A stretch of 48,314 nucleotides of DNA from Beijerinckiaceae bacterium (GTDB lineage Bacteria; Pseudomonadota; Alphaproteobacteria; Rhizobiales; Beijerinckiaceae), in NCBI GenBank assembly GCA_022702015.1, contig JAKONI010000320.1:1-48314 (forward strand), written 5' to 3'. The position numbers and the translations under genes are program-made. The notes below the pieces were generated by a model that ran no database searches, had not been told where the DNA came from, and was given only the letters and a program-made list of their open reading frames with translations. Each line of letters starts with the position of its first letter. Position 1 is the stretch's first letter. Of the stretch, positions 26,399 to 34,273 are shown in pieces.

Positions 26399-26938
26399 AT
26401 GATCTTCGTCACCAACGAGTTGGGGCTGATCACCTATCTCAGCCGCGAGTGGACGAGCGTGACCGGCCAGACCCTGCAGGATGCACGCAGCTTTGGCTGG
26501 ACGAAGGTCCTCCACCCCGATGATCGCGAAGTTGTGCGCGACCTCGTGCTCCGGGCTATCCACAACCAATGCGCGTTCAGCGTGCGTTACCGCCTGCGCG
26601 CCACGGCGGAGGGCTTCCTCTGGGTGACGGCGGGGGCGACGCCCTCCTTCGGGCCGCCGGGCCGGACCTTCCTCGGCTTCTTCGGCTCGGTGAGCCTGCT
26701 CGGCGGACGGCCCGGGGATATCGTCGCCGCCGAGGGGTACCTCCGGCCCGCCGACGCGCCGTCCCTGCCCGGCTCGCTGCTGGAGCGGGCGGCCGACCAT
26801 CTGCTGGCGGCGCACACCCTCGTCGTCTCCTCCGCCAGCGCCGGGACGCTGCTGGCCGTCGAGGCGGCGCTCCACCGCCTGGGAGAGGACCTGGCGGGGG
26901 AGGCCATGGCCGAGGGCACCACGCCCCCCATGCAGTGA
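26399..26938 (+). CDS. stand-alone PAS domain protein
   Basis: 179 residues from the ATG at 26399, which has a GAGGAG site 5 bases upstream; an ATG at 26312 would add 29 residues without such a site. Residues 1-100 form a PAS_3-type fold: LGLITYLSREWTSVTG, VLHPDDREVVRDLV, then FSVRYRLRATAEGFLWVTAG. There is no histidine kinase, GGDEF or other output domain; the C-terminal 75 residues are helical and unassigned. It could act as an anti-sigma-type partner, a PAS adapter or a truncated sensor; no neighbour identifies its partner. Confidence 0.72.
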   Translation: MIFVTNELGLITYLSREWTSVTGQTLQDARSFGWTKVLHPDDREVVRDLVLRAIHNQCAFSVRYRLRATAEGFLWVTAGATPSFGPPGRTFLGFFGSVSLLGGRPGDIVAAEGYLRPADAPSLPGSLLERAADHLLAAHTLVVSSASAGTLLAVEAALHRLGEDLAGEAMAEGTTPPMQ

Positions 26939-27096
26939 CGGCCCGGCCCATGCCAGCGCGGGCACACTAGCCAGAACGGGGCGTCGTCGGTATAAGCCCC
27001 GCCTCATCCGTATCCTGCGGTGTGCGGGGTGGTTCCTCGATCGGGGTTCCGCCCGCGCACCGTTTTGTCCGCCGACCGATCCGAAGGATCCCCGCC

Positions 27097-27285
27097 ATGG
27101 CCGTTCCGAAGCGAAAGACTTCCCCCTCCCGCCGCGGCATGCGCCGCTCGGCCGACGCCCTGAAGGCGCCGACCTACGTGGAGGACAAGGATTCCGGCGA
27201 GCTGCGCCGCCCGCACCACATCGACCTGAAGACCGGCATGTACCGTGGCCGCCAGGTCCTCAAGGTGAAGTCGGCCGAGGCGTAA
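27097..27285 (+). CDS. rpmF: 50S ribosomal protein L32
   Basis: 62 residues starting [20 protein letters not shown], the characteristic L32 N-terminus, with a GAAGGA ribosome site. Structural protein of the large subunit, near the peptidyl-transferase tunnel. It lacks the zinc-binding Cys pairs seen in some L32 proteins, as is usual in alphaproteobacteria. A 20-bp-arm terminator lies 45 bp downstream, so it is transcribed as a short unit. Confidence 0.97.
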
Positions 27286-27330
27286 GGCCTCCCCCGGGCC
27301 CCTCCGGCCCGGTCGCCTCGCCCCGCGATG

Positions 27331-27387
27331 CGAATCAGCCCCGGGCAGCCCGCCGTCTCTGGCGGAAGGCTGCCCGGGGCTGATTCG
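27331..27387 (+). terminator. strong intrinsic terminator of rpmF
   Basis: Perfect 20-bp arms (27331-27350 and 27368-27387), GC-rich, with a 17-base loop, followed by TTTC. This is the most stable simple hairpin seen in the window. The rest of the 27286-27489 gap holds nothing recognised. Confidence 0.85.
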
Positions 27388-27489
27388 TTTCAACGGCTTG
27401 GTCGGAGAGTCCCTTTATCCCATCGCTCCCGCCAAGGAAGGTTTTAGGCCCCCGCCAAAGAAGGAGAGGTCCACGGCGGCGCGCACCTG

Positions 27490-27774
27490 TCAGGCGAGGC
27501 GGCGGGCCATCTCGGCGTAGGAGGCGGCGGCCTGCCGCGTGCGGACCAGCCGCGAGGCTTGGAGGGTCGGATCCGATCCGGCGAGAAGCTGCGCCACGAA
27601 GCCGGCCTCGGCGCGACCATCGCGCAGGGAGGCCGCCGACGCGCGGTCTCGGGCCCGCCCCCCGTCGAGGACCACGAGGGCCCGGGAGGCCGGCGTCTCG
27701 GTGGCGGTCGCCACCGGACGAACCGCCTGGATTGGTCCCACTCCGGGACGCCCGACCGCTCCGATCCGTTCCAT
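27490..27774 (-). CDS. conserved small hypothetical protein
   Basis: 94 residues from the ATG at 27774 (MERIGAVGRPGVGPIQAV). Ala/Arg-rich, no membrane segment. The C-terminal part AGFVAQLLAGSDP...SRLVRTRQAAASYAEMAR is a motif I associate with small Hyphomicrobiales proteins of unknown function. It is transcribed in the same direction as phaR, 91 bp downstream, and could be co-transcribed. Function unknown. Confidence 0.6.
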   Translation of the reverse strand: MERIGAVGRPGVGPIQAVRPVATATETPASRALVVLDGGRARDRASAASLRDGRAEAGFVAQLLAGSDPTLQASRLVRTRQAAASYAEMARRLA

Positions 27775-27865
27775 CTCAGCACCTCGCCATGCCCTGATGG
27801 CCTCAGGAGCAAAGGTGGGGCCGGTGGTAACGGTTCGTCAACCTTTCGCTGGCAGGCGCCCGCCG

Positions 27866-28453
27866 TTACTTCCGGGCGATCTGCTCCAGGCGGGCCTGCA
27901 TCTCCAGCATCTGCCGCTTGAGGTCGTCGAGTTCGGTGCCCTGGGCGGGGGCCGGCGGGGCGGCGGGCGGGACCATGCCGGCGCCGGGGGCGCTGAAGCC
28001 GGTGAACATCTTCATCGCGTCGCCGAGGAAGTTCATGTTGGTGCGGACCTGCTGCTCGATGGCATGCTGGAACGCCGACGGGCCGAAGCTGTGGGCGAAC
28101 TTCTCGCGCAGGCCGTCCTGATCCTTGGCGAAGTTCGCCATGGAGAATTCGAGGAAGCTCGGCACCATGGAGCGCATGCTGTCGCCGTAGAAGCGGATGA
28201 GCTGGCGCAGGAACGCCACCGGCAGCAGGTTCTCGGCGCCCGCCTTGTTCTCTTGCTCGAAGATGATCTGCGTCAGCACCGAGCGGGTGATGTCGTCGCC
28301 CGAGCGCGCATCGTAGACGACGAAATCCTCCCCGTTCTGGACCATCGTGGCGAGGTCCTCGAGGGTCACGTAGGTCGATGTCCCGGTGTGATAGAGCCGC
28401 CGGTTCGCGTATTTCTTGATGACGGTCTGTGGGGACTTGACGGAATCCGCCAT
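27866..28453 (-). CDS. phaR: polyhydroxyalkanoate synthesis repressor PhaR
   Basis: 195 residues from the ATG at 28453 (MADSVKSPQTVIKKYANRRL). The N-terminal PHB_acc_N domain (about 9-70) with VIKKYANRRLYHTG...YVTLEDLA is the DNA and PHB-contact region, followed by the PHB accumulation regulatory domain (VLTQIIFEQENKAG, PSFLEFSMANF). The C-terminus is a Met/Gln/Leu-rich coiled helix. PhaR represses phasin and PHB genes and is released when it binds growing granules. It is divergent from phaA; TGC-rich palindromes in the shared gap are candidate operators. Confidence 0.95.
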   Translation of the reverse strand: MADSVKSPQTVIKKYANRRLYHTGTSTYVTLEDLATMVQNGEDFVVYDARSGDDITRSVLTQIIFEQENKAGAENLLPVAFLRQLIRFYGDSMRSMVPSFLEFSMANFAKDQDGLREKFAHSFGPSAFQHAIEQQVRTNMNFLGDAMKMFTGFSAPGAGMVPPAAPPAPAQGTELDDLKRQMLEMQARLEQIARK

Positions 28454-28576
28454 CGCAAAAGGGCCTTTCTCAACTCGAACGCCCGGATGCCGCAGCGCAC
28501 GGACCCCGGAACCCGGCGGCGTCGCGTTCTCGCGCCCGCACACAACACATAAGAGCTTCACCTCACGCAGAAAACA

Positions 28577-28623
28577 GCAAATTGCTTCCATCCCGTGCAG
28601 AATATTGCATCTGCGCTGCGCAG
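28577..28623. promoter_or_regulatory. TGC-rich palindromes between phaR and phaA (candidate PhaR sites)
   Basis: The 366 bp divergent gap contains GCAAATTGC (28577-28585), TGCAGAATATTGCA (28596-28609) and the perfect palindrome CTGCGCTGCGCAG (28611-28623). PhaR proteins of Paracoccus and Rhodobacter are known to bind TGC-rich palindromes, so these are plausible operators for autoregulation and phaA control. The assignment is an inference. The remainder of the gap is unremarkable. Confidence 0.4.
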
Positions 28624-28819
28624 GCGCCCCGTTCGGCCCTGCGGCAAGGACGGAGCGGGGGACTTTCGGCGGGGCTCGGGTATCCGAACGGCCCGGACGA
28701 CACGCTTGGCACCTTCGGGCTTCTTGACTTCATCCGGTCCGCGCACTTCATCGCTCGCACGGCATTCGGAAGCGCGGCGCCATCGTAACGCGACGTGCCG
28801 GCCGCGAGAGGAGAACGTC

Positions 28820-30004
28820 ATGGCAGGCAACGAAGAGATCGTCATCGTCGGGGCCGCGCGCACCCCGGTCGGCTCCTTTGCCGGCGCCTTCGCCGCGGTA
28901 CCGGCCCACGAGCTCGGCGCCACCGCGATCAAGGCCGCCCTGGAGCGGGCCAAGGTGTCCCCGGACGACGTGGACGAGGTGATCTTCGGCCAAGTGCTCA
29001 CGGCGGGCGCCGGACAGAACCCGGCGCGTCAGGCGGCGATCAAGGCCGGCATCCCCGAGAAGGCGACCGCCTGGGGCCTCAACCAGGTCTGCGGCTCGGG
29101 CCTGCGCACCGTCGCGGTGGGCATGCAGCAGATCCAGAACGGCGACGCCAAGGTGATCGTGGCGGGCGGGCAGGAGTCCATGTCGCTCTCCCCCCACTGC
29201 CAGTACCTGCGCGGCGGGCAGAAGATGGGCGACATCAAGCTCATCGACACGATGATCAAGGACGGCCTGTGGGACGCCTTCAACGGCTACCACATGGGCA
29301 CCACCGCCGAGAACGTGGCCCAGGCCTTCCAGCTCACCCGCGAGCAGCAGGACCAGTTCGCCACCCGCTCGCAGAACAAGGCCGAGGCCGCCCGCAAGGA
29401 GGGCCGGTTCAAGGAGGAGATCGTCCCCGTCACCGTGCCGGGCCGGAAGGGCGACACCATCGTCGACGCCGACGAGTACATCCGCGACGGCGCCACCGTG
29501 GAGACCATGGCCAAGCTGAAGCCCGCCTTCTCCAAGGAGGGCACCGTCACCGCCGCCAACGCCTCCGGCCTCAATGACGGCGCGGCGGCCCTCGTGCTGA
29601 TGTCGGCCTCCGAGGCCGAGCGCCGGGGCCTCACCCCGCTCGCCACGATCAAGTCCTGGGCGACGGCCGGCGTCGATCCCAAGATCATGGGCACGGGCCC
29701 GATCCCGGCCTCACGCAAGGCGCTGGAGAAGGCGGGCTGGACGCCCTCCGACCTCGACCTCATCGAGGCCAACGAGGCCTTCGCCGCCCAGGCGCTCGCC
29801 GTGAACAAGGACATGGGGTGGGACGACGAGAAGGTGAACGTCAATGGCGGCGCCATCGCCATCGGCCACCCGATCGGCGCCTCGGGGGCCCGCGTCCTCG
29901 TGACCCTGCTGCACGAGATGAAGCGCCGGGACGCCAAGAAGGGCCTCGCGACGCTCTGCATCGGCGGCGGCATGGGCGTGGCGATGTGCATCGAGCGGCC
30001 CTGA
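28820..30004 (+). CDS. phaA: acetyl-CoA C-acetyltransferase (beta-ketothiolase)
   Basis: 394 residues, start ATG at 28820 with GAGAGGAGA upstream. Condenses two acetyl-CoA to acetoacetyl-CoA for PHB synthesis. Nucleophile C91 in [14 protein letters not shown], His in [14 protein letters not shown], and the second catalytic Cys C380 in [12 protein letters not shown]. Full length and all thiolase motifs intact. It is the first gene of the phaA-phaB unit, with phaR divergent upstream; no phaC synthase lies in this window. Confidence 0.97.
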   Translation: MAGNEEIVIVGAARTPVGSFAGAFAAVPAHELGATAIKAALERAKVSPDDVDEVIFGQVLTAGAGQNPARQAAIKAGIPEKATAWGLNQVCGSGLRTVAVGMQQIQNGDAKVIVAGGQESMSLSPHCQYLRGGQKMGDIKLIDTMIKDGLWDAFNGYHMGTTAENVAQAFQLTREQQDQFATRSQNKAEAARKEGRFKEEIVPVTVPGRKGDTIVDADEYIRDGATVETMAKLKPAFSKEGTVTAANASGLNDGAAALVLMSASEAERRGLTPLATIKSWATAGVDPKIMGTGPIPASRKALEKAGWTPSDLDLIEANEAFAAQALAVNKDMGWDDEKVNVNGGAIAIGHPIGASGARVLVTLLHEMKRRDAKKGLATLCIGGGMGVAMCIERP

Positions 30005-30020
30005 TCGTTTTGTAACGGCG

Positions 30021-30044
30021 CCCCCTCGACAGCGTTCGAGGGGG
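30021..30044 (+). terminator. hairpin between phaA and phaB
   Basis: 9-bp perfect arms CCCCCTCGA and TCGAGGGGG with a 6-base loop, 17 bp after the phaA stop codon. No strong T-run follows. It may attenuate read-through or end the phaA transcript, leaving phaB on its own promoter in the remaining 95 bp. Confidence 0.5.
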
Positions 30045-30139
30045 GCCCAAAAGTTGTCTTGAGGATCGGTGCGAAAAAAAATGACGTGCGGTTGTGGTCC
30101 GCACGCAGCACAGATCGTGCGGCTCTAGGAGGAAACCCA

Positions 30140-30868
30140 ATGGCTCAAGGACGCGTCGCCCTCGTCACAGGCGGCACCCGCGGAATCGGCGCGGCGATCT
30201 CGAAGCGGTTGAAGGACAAGGGCTACAGGGTAGCCGCCAACTACGGCGGCAACGACGAGGCCGCGCAGAAATTCAAGGACGAGACCGGTATTCCCGTGTT
30301 CAAGTTCGATGTCGGTGACATGGCGAGCTGTGAAGCTGGGATCAAGTCGATCGAATCCGAGGTCGGCCCGATCGACGTGCTGGTGAACAACGCCGGCATC
30401 ACCCGCGACGGCGCCTTCCATAAGATGACCTTCGAGAAGTGGCAGCAGGTCATCAAGACCAACCTCGACTCGATGTTCACCTGCACCCGTCCGCTGATCG
30501 ACGGCATGCGCACCCGGGGCTTCGGGCGCATCATCATCATTTCGTCGATCAACGGCCAGAAGGGGCAGGCCGGACAGACCAACTATTCCGCCGCCAAGGC
30601 GGGCGTGGTCGGCTTCGCCAAGGCGCTGGCCCAGGAGAGCGCCTCCAAGGGCATCACGGTGAACGTGGTGGCGCCGGGCTACATCGCCACCGAGATGGTG
30701 ATGGCCGTGCCGGAGGAGATCCGCAACAAGATCATCTCCACGATTCCCACCGGCCGCCTCGGCCAGGCGGACGAGATCGCCCACGCGGTCGAGTACCTCG
30801 CCAGCGACGAGGCCGGCTTCGTCAACGGCTCGACCCTGACGATCAACGGCGGCCAGCACTTCGTGTGA
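30140..30868 (+). CDS. phaB: acetoacetyl-CoA reductase
   Basis: 242 residues with an ideal AGGAGG site 7 bases upstream of the ATG at 30140. Short-chain dehydrogenase that reduces acetoacetyl-CoA to (R)-3-hydroxybutyryl-CoA with NADPH. Rossmann loop TGGTRGIG (10-17), NNAG (83-86), catalytic S135/S136, Y149 and K153 in SSINGQKGQAGQTNYSAAK. The family hallmark VNVVAPGYIATEM is present. It lies 135 bp after phaA, longer than typical operon spacing, with a hairpin in between. Confidence 0.97.
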   Translation: MAQGRVALVTGGTRGIGAAISKRLKDKGYRVAANYGGNDEAAQKFKDETGIPVFKFDVGDMASCEAGIKSIESEVGPIDVLVNNAGITRDGAFHKMTFEKWQQVIKTNLDSMFTCTRPLIDGMRTRGFGRIIIISSINGQKGQAGQTNYSAAKAGVVGFAKALAQESASKGITVNVVAPGYIATEMVMAVPEEIRNKIISTIPTGRLGQADEIAHAVEYLASDEAGFVNGSTLTINGGQHFV

Positions 30869-30944
30869 GGCGAGGCGGGCGGGGGCATGGCGCCTTCGCC
30901 CGCGCGTGGCAGGCGCGTCGCTTGGCCCGCGACGGCGGACACCG

Positions 30945-31235
30945 TCATTGCGACAAGCGGGCGATCCAGTCCTGCCGTCCATGCAGGACGCGGACGATCA
31001 AAACATCGTCGTCCGCCGTGTAGACGATGACGTGCGCCCCGTACGGGTGAAGGCGAACCGGCGGCACGAAATCCTCACGCAGTCGCGCCAGCTCTGGATT
31101 CGTGCCGAGAAGCGCGAACGCTCGGAAAAGCCCGTCCTGATACCGCTCAGCCTGCGCCGCCCCGAAGATTCGCTCACCGTAGAGATAGATGCCGACGATA
31201 TCCTCGTCGGCTTGTTCGGTCGTCCGGTATTTCAC
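30945..31235 (-). CDS. parE: type II toxin, RelE/ParE family
   Basis: 96 residues from a GTG at 31235 (VKYRTTEQADEDIVGIYLYG), overlapping the antitoxin stop codon (GTGA). The length and pattern (N-terminal helix pair, then FRAFALLGTNPELARLRED, RLHPYGAHVIVYTADDDVLIVRVLHGRQDW) fit ParE/RelE toxins. ParE members poison DNA gyrase and RelE members cleave mRNA on ribosomes; the target here is not certain, though the pairing with a ParD-type antitoxin favours ParE. It lies downstream of its antitoxin in a two-gene operon. Confidence 0.88.
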   Translation of the reverse strand: MKYRTTEQADEDIVGIYLYGERIFGAAQAERYQDGLFRAFALLGTNPELARLREDFVPPVRLHPYGAHVIVYTADDDVLIVRVLHGRQDWIARLSQ

Positions 31236-31480
31236 GCCCGTCGCGCAGCCGCCCGCTTCCGCGAAAGCTGGCGGATCTCGTCCTCCGTCCGGGTACTGAT
31301 CCCACTGTTCAGCCCCTGATCGATGAGGGCCTGAAGTTCGGCGATGGCGCCGAGACGCTCCTGATCCCGGCGGATCAGATCGCGCACGTAATCGCTCGCA
31401 TTGCTGTAGCGGCCATTTCGCGCTTGCGTCTCCACCCAATCCTTCATTGGATCGGGCAGCGAGACGTTCATGGTCGCCAT
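31232..31480 (-). CDS. parD: type II antitoxin, ParD/CopG ribbon-helix-helix family
   Basis: 82 residues from the ATG at 31480 with a GGAGGAAGAG site. N-terminal ribbon-helix-helix (MNVSLPDPMKDWVETQA, then RYSNASDYVRDLIRRDQ) binds DNA; the C-terminal tail (about 55-82, ending SRKRAAARRA) should wrap around and block the toxin. It overlaps the toxin start by 4 bases. A palindrome 21 bp upstream (31501-31515) is a likely operator for autorepression. Confidence 0.9.
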   Translation of the reverse strand: MATMNVSLPDPMKDWVETQARNGRYSNASDYVRDLIRRDQERLGAIAELQALIDQGLNSGISTRTEDEIRQLSRKRAAARRA

Positions 31481-31500
31481 GCTCTCTTCCTCCGCTCCGA

Positions 31501-31515
31501 TGGCAAAGTTTGCCA
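31501..31515. promoter_or_regulatory. palindrome upstream of parD (candidate operator)
   Basis: TGGCAAA-G-TTTGCCA is a perfect 7-1-7 palindrome, 21 bp before the parD start codon. Ribbon-helix-helix antitoxins normally repress their own promoter by binding such palindromes. Binding is inferred. Confidence 0.5.
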
Positions 31516-31660
31516 AAGACGAGGATCGCGTTCAAGTCCCCGCGTGCGCCGTCATCCGTGTCTTGCCCCTTGGTGCCGGTCGGCTCACCATCGTCAGCGG
31601 TGATGCCGGATGGGGGTTTTCCGGCGATCGCCCCGCCTCACCTCCATCCGACGAGTTCCC

Positions 31661-33250
31661 GTGAGAGATTTCTCCAGCCCCGGCCGCTCCCCCGTCCATG
31701 CGGCGCAAGCCGCCGTGGCGACGTCCCATCCCCTCTCGACGCTCACCGCCATCGCGATGCTGCGGGCGGGGGGCAACGCCGTCGATGCCGGGATCGCGGC
31801 GGTGGCGGTGCAATGCGTGGTCGATCCGCTGATGACCGGGATCGGCGGCGACTGCTTCGCCCTCTACGCCCCGGCCGGCGCCGCCGTGCCGGTGGCGATC
31901 GACGGGTCCGGCCGGGCGCCCGCCGCCGCGACGCCGGAGTGGTACGCGGAGCGCGGCGTCTCCATCGCCCCCACCTCCCCCCACGCCGTCACGGTGCCGG
32001 GGGCCGTCGCCGCCTGGGACCGGCTGCTGCGCGAGCACGGCACGAAGTCGCTGGGCGAGGTCCTGGCCCCGGCCATCGGCTACGCGGAGGACGGCTTCGT
32101 CGTGCAATCCCGGGTGGCGTGGGATTGGGCGCGTTGCGTGCCGCGCGTGGCCGGCGACCCGGATGCCGCCGCCGTCTACCTCAGGGACGGGAAGGCGCCC
32201 CCCGTGGGATCCATCATCCGGCTTCCGCACCTCGCCGCGACCCTCCGGAAAATCGCCCAGGAGGGGCCGAAGGGCTTCTACGAGGGCCCCGTCGCCCGGG
32301 ACATGGTGGGCAAGCTCCAGCGCCTCGGGGGGCTGCACACCCTGGAGGATTTCGCCGCCGCCCGCGCCGACGCGGTGACGCCGGTCTCGACGCGCTATCG
32401 CGGCTACGATGTCTACGAGTGCCCGCCCGCCGGCCAGGGTCTCGCGGCGCTGATGATGCTCAACGTGCTGGCGCCCTACGAGGTCGGCGCCCTGTCCGAC
32501 CTGGACCGGATCCACCTCTTCGCCGAGGCGTGCAAGCAGGCCTACCACCACCGCGACGCGCTGTTCGGGGATGCGGACCTCGCCCGGGTCCCGATCTCGC
32601 ACCTTCTGTCCGAGGCGTGGCACGCGGCGGCGCGGGGCGACATCGACATGGCCCGAGCCCGGGAGCCGGTGCTCTACCCCGAGGCGGCGGAGGCCGTCGC
32701 GCACAAGGACACGGTCTATCTCTGCGTGGTGGACCGCGACGGCAACGCACTCTCGCTCATCAACTCGGTGTTCCAGGGCTTCGGCTCGGGGATCCTGGCG
32801 CCGGAGAGCGGCGTGCTCCTGCACAATCGCGGCCTGTCATTCCGCACCGAGGCCGGGCACCCCAACAGCATCGGATCCGGCAAGCGGCCGATGCACACGA
32901 TTATCCCCGGCATGGTGATGAAGGAGGGCCGGGCTGTCGCGCCGTTCGGGGTGATGGGCGGGCATTACCAGGCGATGGGGCATGTGGAACTGCTCACCGG
33001 CCTCATCGACCGGGGGCTCGACGTGCAGGAGGCCCTGGATGCCCCCCGAAGCTTCGCCTATGGCGGCGGCCTCGAACTGGAGAACGGCATCCCCGATGCG
33101 GTGATGGCGGGGCTGCGGGAGCGCGGCCATCCGGTGCTGCGGGCGCCCCTGCCGCTGGGCGGTGGGCAAGTCATCTGGATCGACCGCCAAGCCGGCACCC
33201 TGGCCGCCGGCTCCGACCCCCGCAAGGACGGGAGCGCCCTGGGGTACTAG
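31661..33250 (+). CDS. gamma-glutamyltransferase family protein
   Basis: 529 residues from a GTG at 31661. An Ntn-hydrolase precursor predicted to cleave itself before Thr351 in AHKDTVYLCVVDRDGNA, giving chains of about 350 and 179 residues. Other family features: ATSHPLSTLTAIAMLRAGGNAVDA near the N-terminus is followed by GIGGDCFALYA, GPVARDMVGKL and FGVMGGHYQAMGHVELL. There is no signal peptide, so unlike the periplasmic glutathione-degrading enzyme it probably acts in the cytoplasm; it may use another gamma-glutamyl or acyl substrate. Upstream DNA is the parD promoter region, divergent. Confidence 0.85.
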   Translation: MRDFSSPGRSPVHAAQAAVATSHPLSTLTAIAMLRAGGNAVDAGIAAVAVQCVVDPLMTGIGGDCFALYAPAGAAVPVAIDGSGRAPAAATPEWYAERGVSIAPTSPHAVTVPGAVAAWDRLLREHGTKSLGEVLAPAIGYAEDGFVVQSRVAWDWARCVPRVAGDPDAAAVYLRDGKAPPVGSIIRLPHLAATLRKIAQEGPKGFYEGPVARDMVGKLQRLGGLHTLEDFAAARADAVTPVSTRYRGYDVYECPPAGQGLAALMMLNVLAPYEVGALSDLDRIHLFAEACKQAYHHRDALFGDADLARVPISHLLSEAWHAAARGDIDMARAREPVLYPEAAEAVAHKDTVYLCVVDRDGNALSLINSVFQGFGSGILAPESGVLLHNRGLSFRTEAGHPNSIGSGKRPMHTIIPGMVMKEGRAVAPFGVMGGHYQAMGHVELLTGLIDRGLDVQEALDAPRSFAYGGGLELENGIPDAVMAGLRERGHPVLRAPLPLGGGQVIWIDRQAGTLAAGSDPRKDGSALGY

Positions 33251-33317
33251 CGTGAGAGCATCCTGCGCCGAAGCGGATGCCGGTTCGGCGTGGAAAGAAG
33301 GTCTCGCGACGGGTTCG

Positions 33318-33415
33318 CAAAGGGCACGCCCTTTGGCGGGCGCGGGGCACCGCCCTGCGGAGACCCAGGGGCTTCGCCCCTGGACCCCCCAAAGGACTTA
33401 GTCCTTTGGAATCCC
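33318..33415. repeat. palindromic intergenic repeat (type A), copy 2, inverted
   Basis: Reads in the opposite orientation to the copy at 6369-6462. Shared blocks are CAAAGGGC, GGCGCGGGGC...CGCCCTGC, CCAGGGGCTTCGCCCCTGG and CCAAAGGACTTAGTCCTTTG with ATCCC at the end. It occupies most of the 167 bp gap between the gamma-glutamyltransferase and the small secreted protein gene, which it abuts. Confidence 0.8.
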
Positions 33416-33417
33416 GA

Positions 33418-33657
33418 TCAATCGCAGCTTTCCTTATGGACCGTCTTGCGGTCGCCCATGTCGTTGGTCTTCGTCACCGTCTTCGACGAGCAGCCGTCGC
33501 TCGACTCGTGGGTCTCGACGGTCTTGCGCTCCGTGGACGGGCGATCCACCACCACGGTGTCCGGGCGGTCGCGCTCGATGATGGTGGTCTGGGCGGTGGC
33601 GATCTGCGGGGTCAGGCCGGCCAGCAGGAGCGCGGCGGCGGGGACGAGAAGGCGCAT
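33418..33657 (-). CDS. small exported protein, function unknown
   Basis: 79 residues from the ATG at 33657. A signal peptide covers 1-22 (MRLLVPAAALLLAGLTPQ, cleavage after ATAQ). The mature 57 residues are polar and charged, rich in Thr/Asp/Lys/Glu, with two Cys (DGCSS and KESCD) that could form a disulfide. It ends against the palindromic repeat at 33415. Convincing codon pattern and signal peptide; function not known. Confidence 0.62.
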   Translation of the reverse strand: MRLLVPAAALLLAGLTPQIATAQTTIIERDRPDTVVVDRPSTERKTVETHESSDGCSSKTVTKTNDMGDRKTVHKESCD

Positions 33658-33739
33658 GGAACACTCCGGATTGAATTGCGCCCAGGAACGGCAAGTCAAG
33701 GGATAGGGTTCCGCGCTCCGGTATTGCTCATCGCCGCCG

Positions 33740-34273
33740 TCAAGTGACCGCGAGGCCCCGGAGGAACGCGATCAGCCGGGCCGCGCCGTCGCCGGGCGTC
33801 CCGGAATTGTCGATGGTGAGATCCGGCAACACCGGCTCCCTCCGGGCGAGGCGCTTGGCGAGGTCTCCGTCCTCCGCCCGCGCCCGCGCCGCGAGCCGTT
33901 GGGCCAGCACCTCCGGCGGGGCGGTGATCCCCACCACCCGGGTGCCGGGAAACCTTGCCCGCGCCTCCGTGACGACCCTGCGGGAGACGTTGCTCACCAC
34001 CACGCGCCCCGCGAGGGCCATCCGGCCCGCCTCCTCCGGCAGGGCGTAGCCCAGGCCGTGCGCCCGCCAGCACAGGCTGAAGCGCCCCTCGGCCTCGCAC
34101 CGGTCGAAGGCGGCGGCCTCGATCGGGGCGTTGTCCTCGTCGGCCGAGGGGGGCCTTGTGACGAGGCGGCGGGGGAAGGCGAAGCGCGGATCGCCGGCCA
34201 GCTCCTCCCGCGCGAGGCGGATCAGGGTGTCCTTGCCCGCCCCGCTCGGGCCGACGACGAGGGCGAAGGCCAT
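33740..34273 (-). CDS. phnN: ribose 1,5-bisphosphate phosphokinase
   Basis: 177 residues starting at the ATG at 34273 (MAFALVVGPSGAGKDTLIRL), overlapping the phnM stop codon. P-loop GPSGAGKDT (about 8-16) and guanylate-kinase-like layout: RRLVTRPPSADEDNAPIE, FSLCWRAHGLGYALP. It makes 5-phosphoribosyl diphosphate from ribose 1,5-bisphosphate, recycling the sugar of the C-P lyase pathway. Last gene of the phnG-N operon. Confidence 0.94.
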   Translation of the reverse strand: MAFALVVGPSGAGKDTLIRLAREELAGDPRFAFPRRLVTRPPSADEDNAPIEAAAFDRCEAEGRFSLCWRAHGLGYALPEEAGRMALAGRVVVSNVSRRVVTEARARFPGTRVVGITAPPEVLAQRLAARARAEDGDLAKRLARREPVLPDLTIDNSGTPGDGAARLIAFLRGLAVT

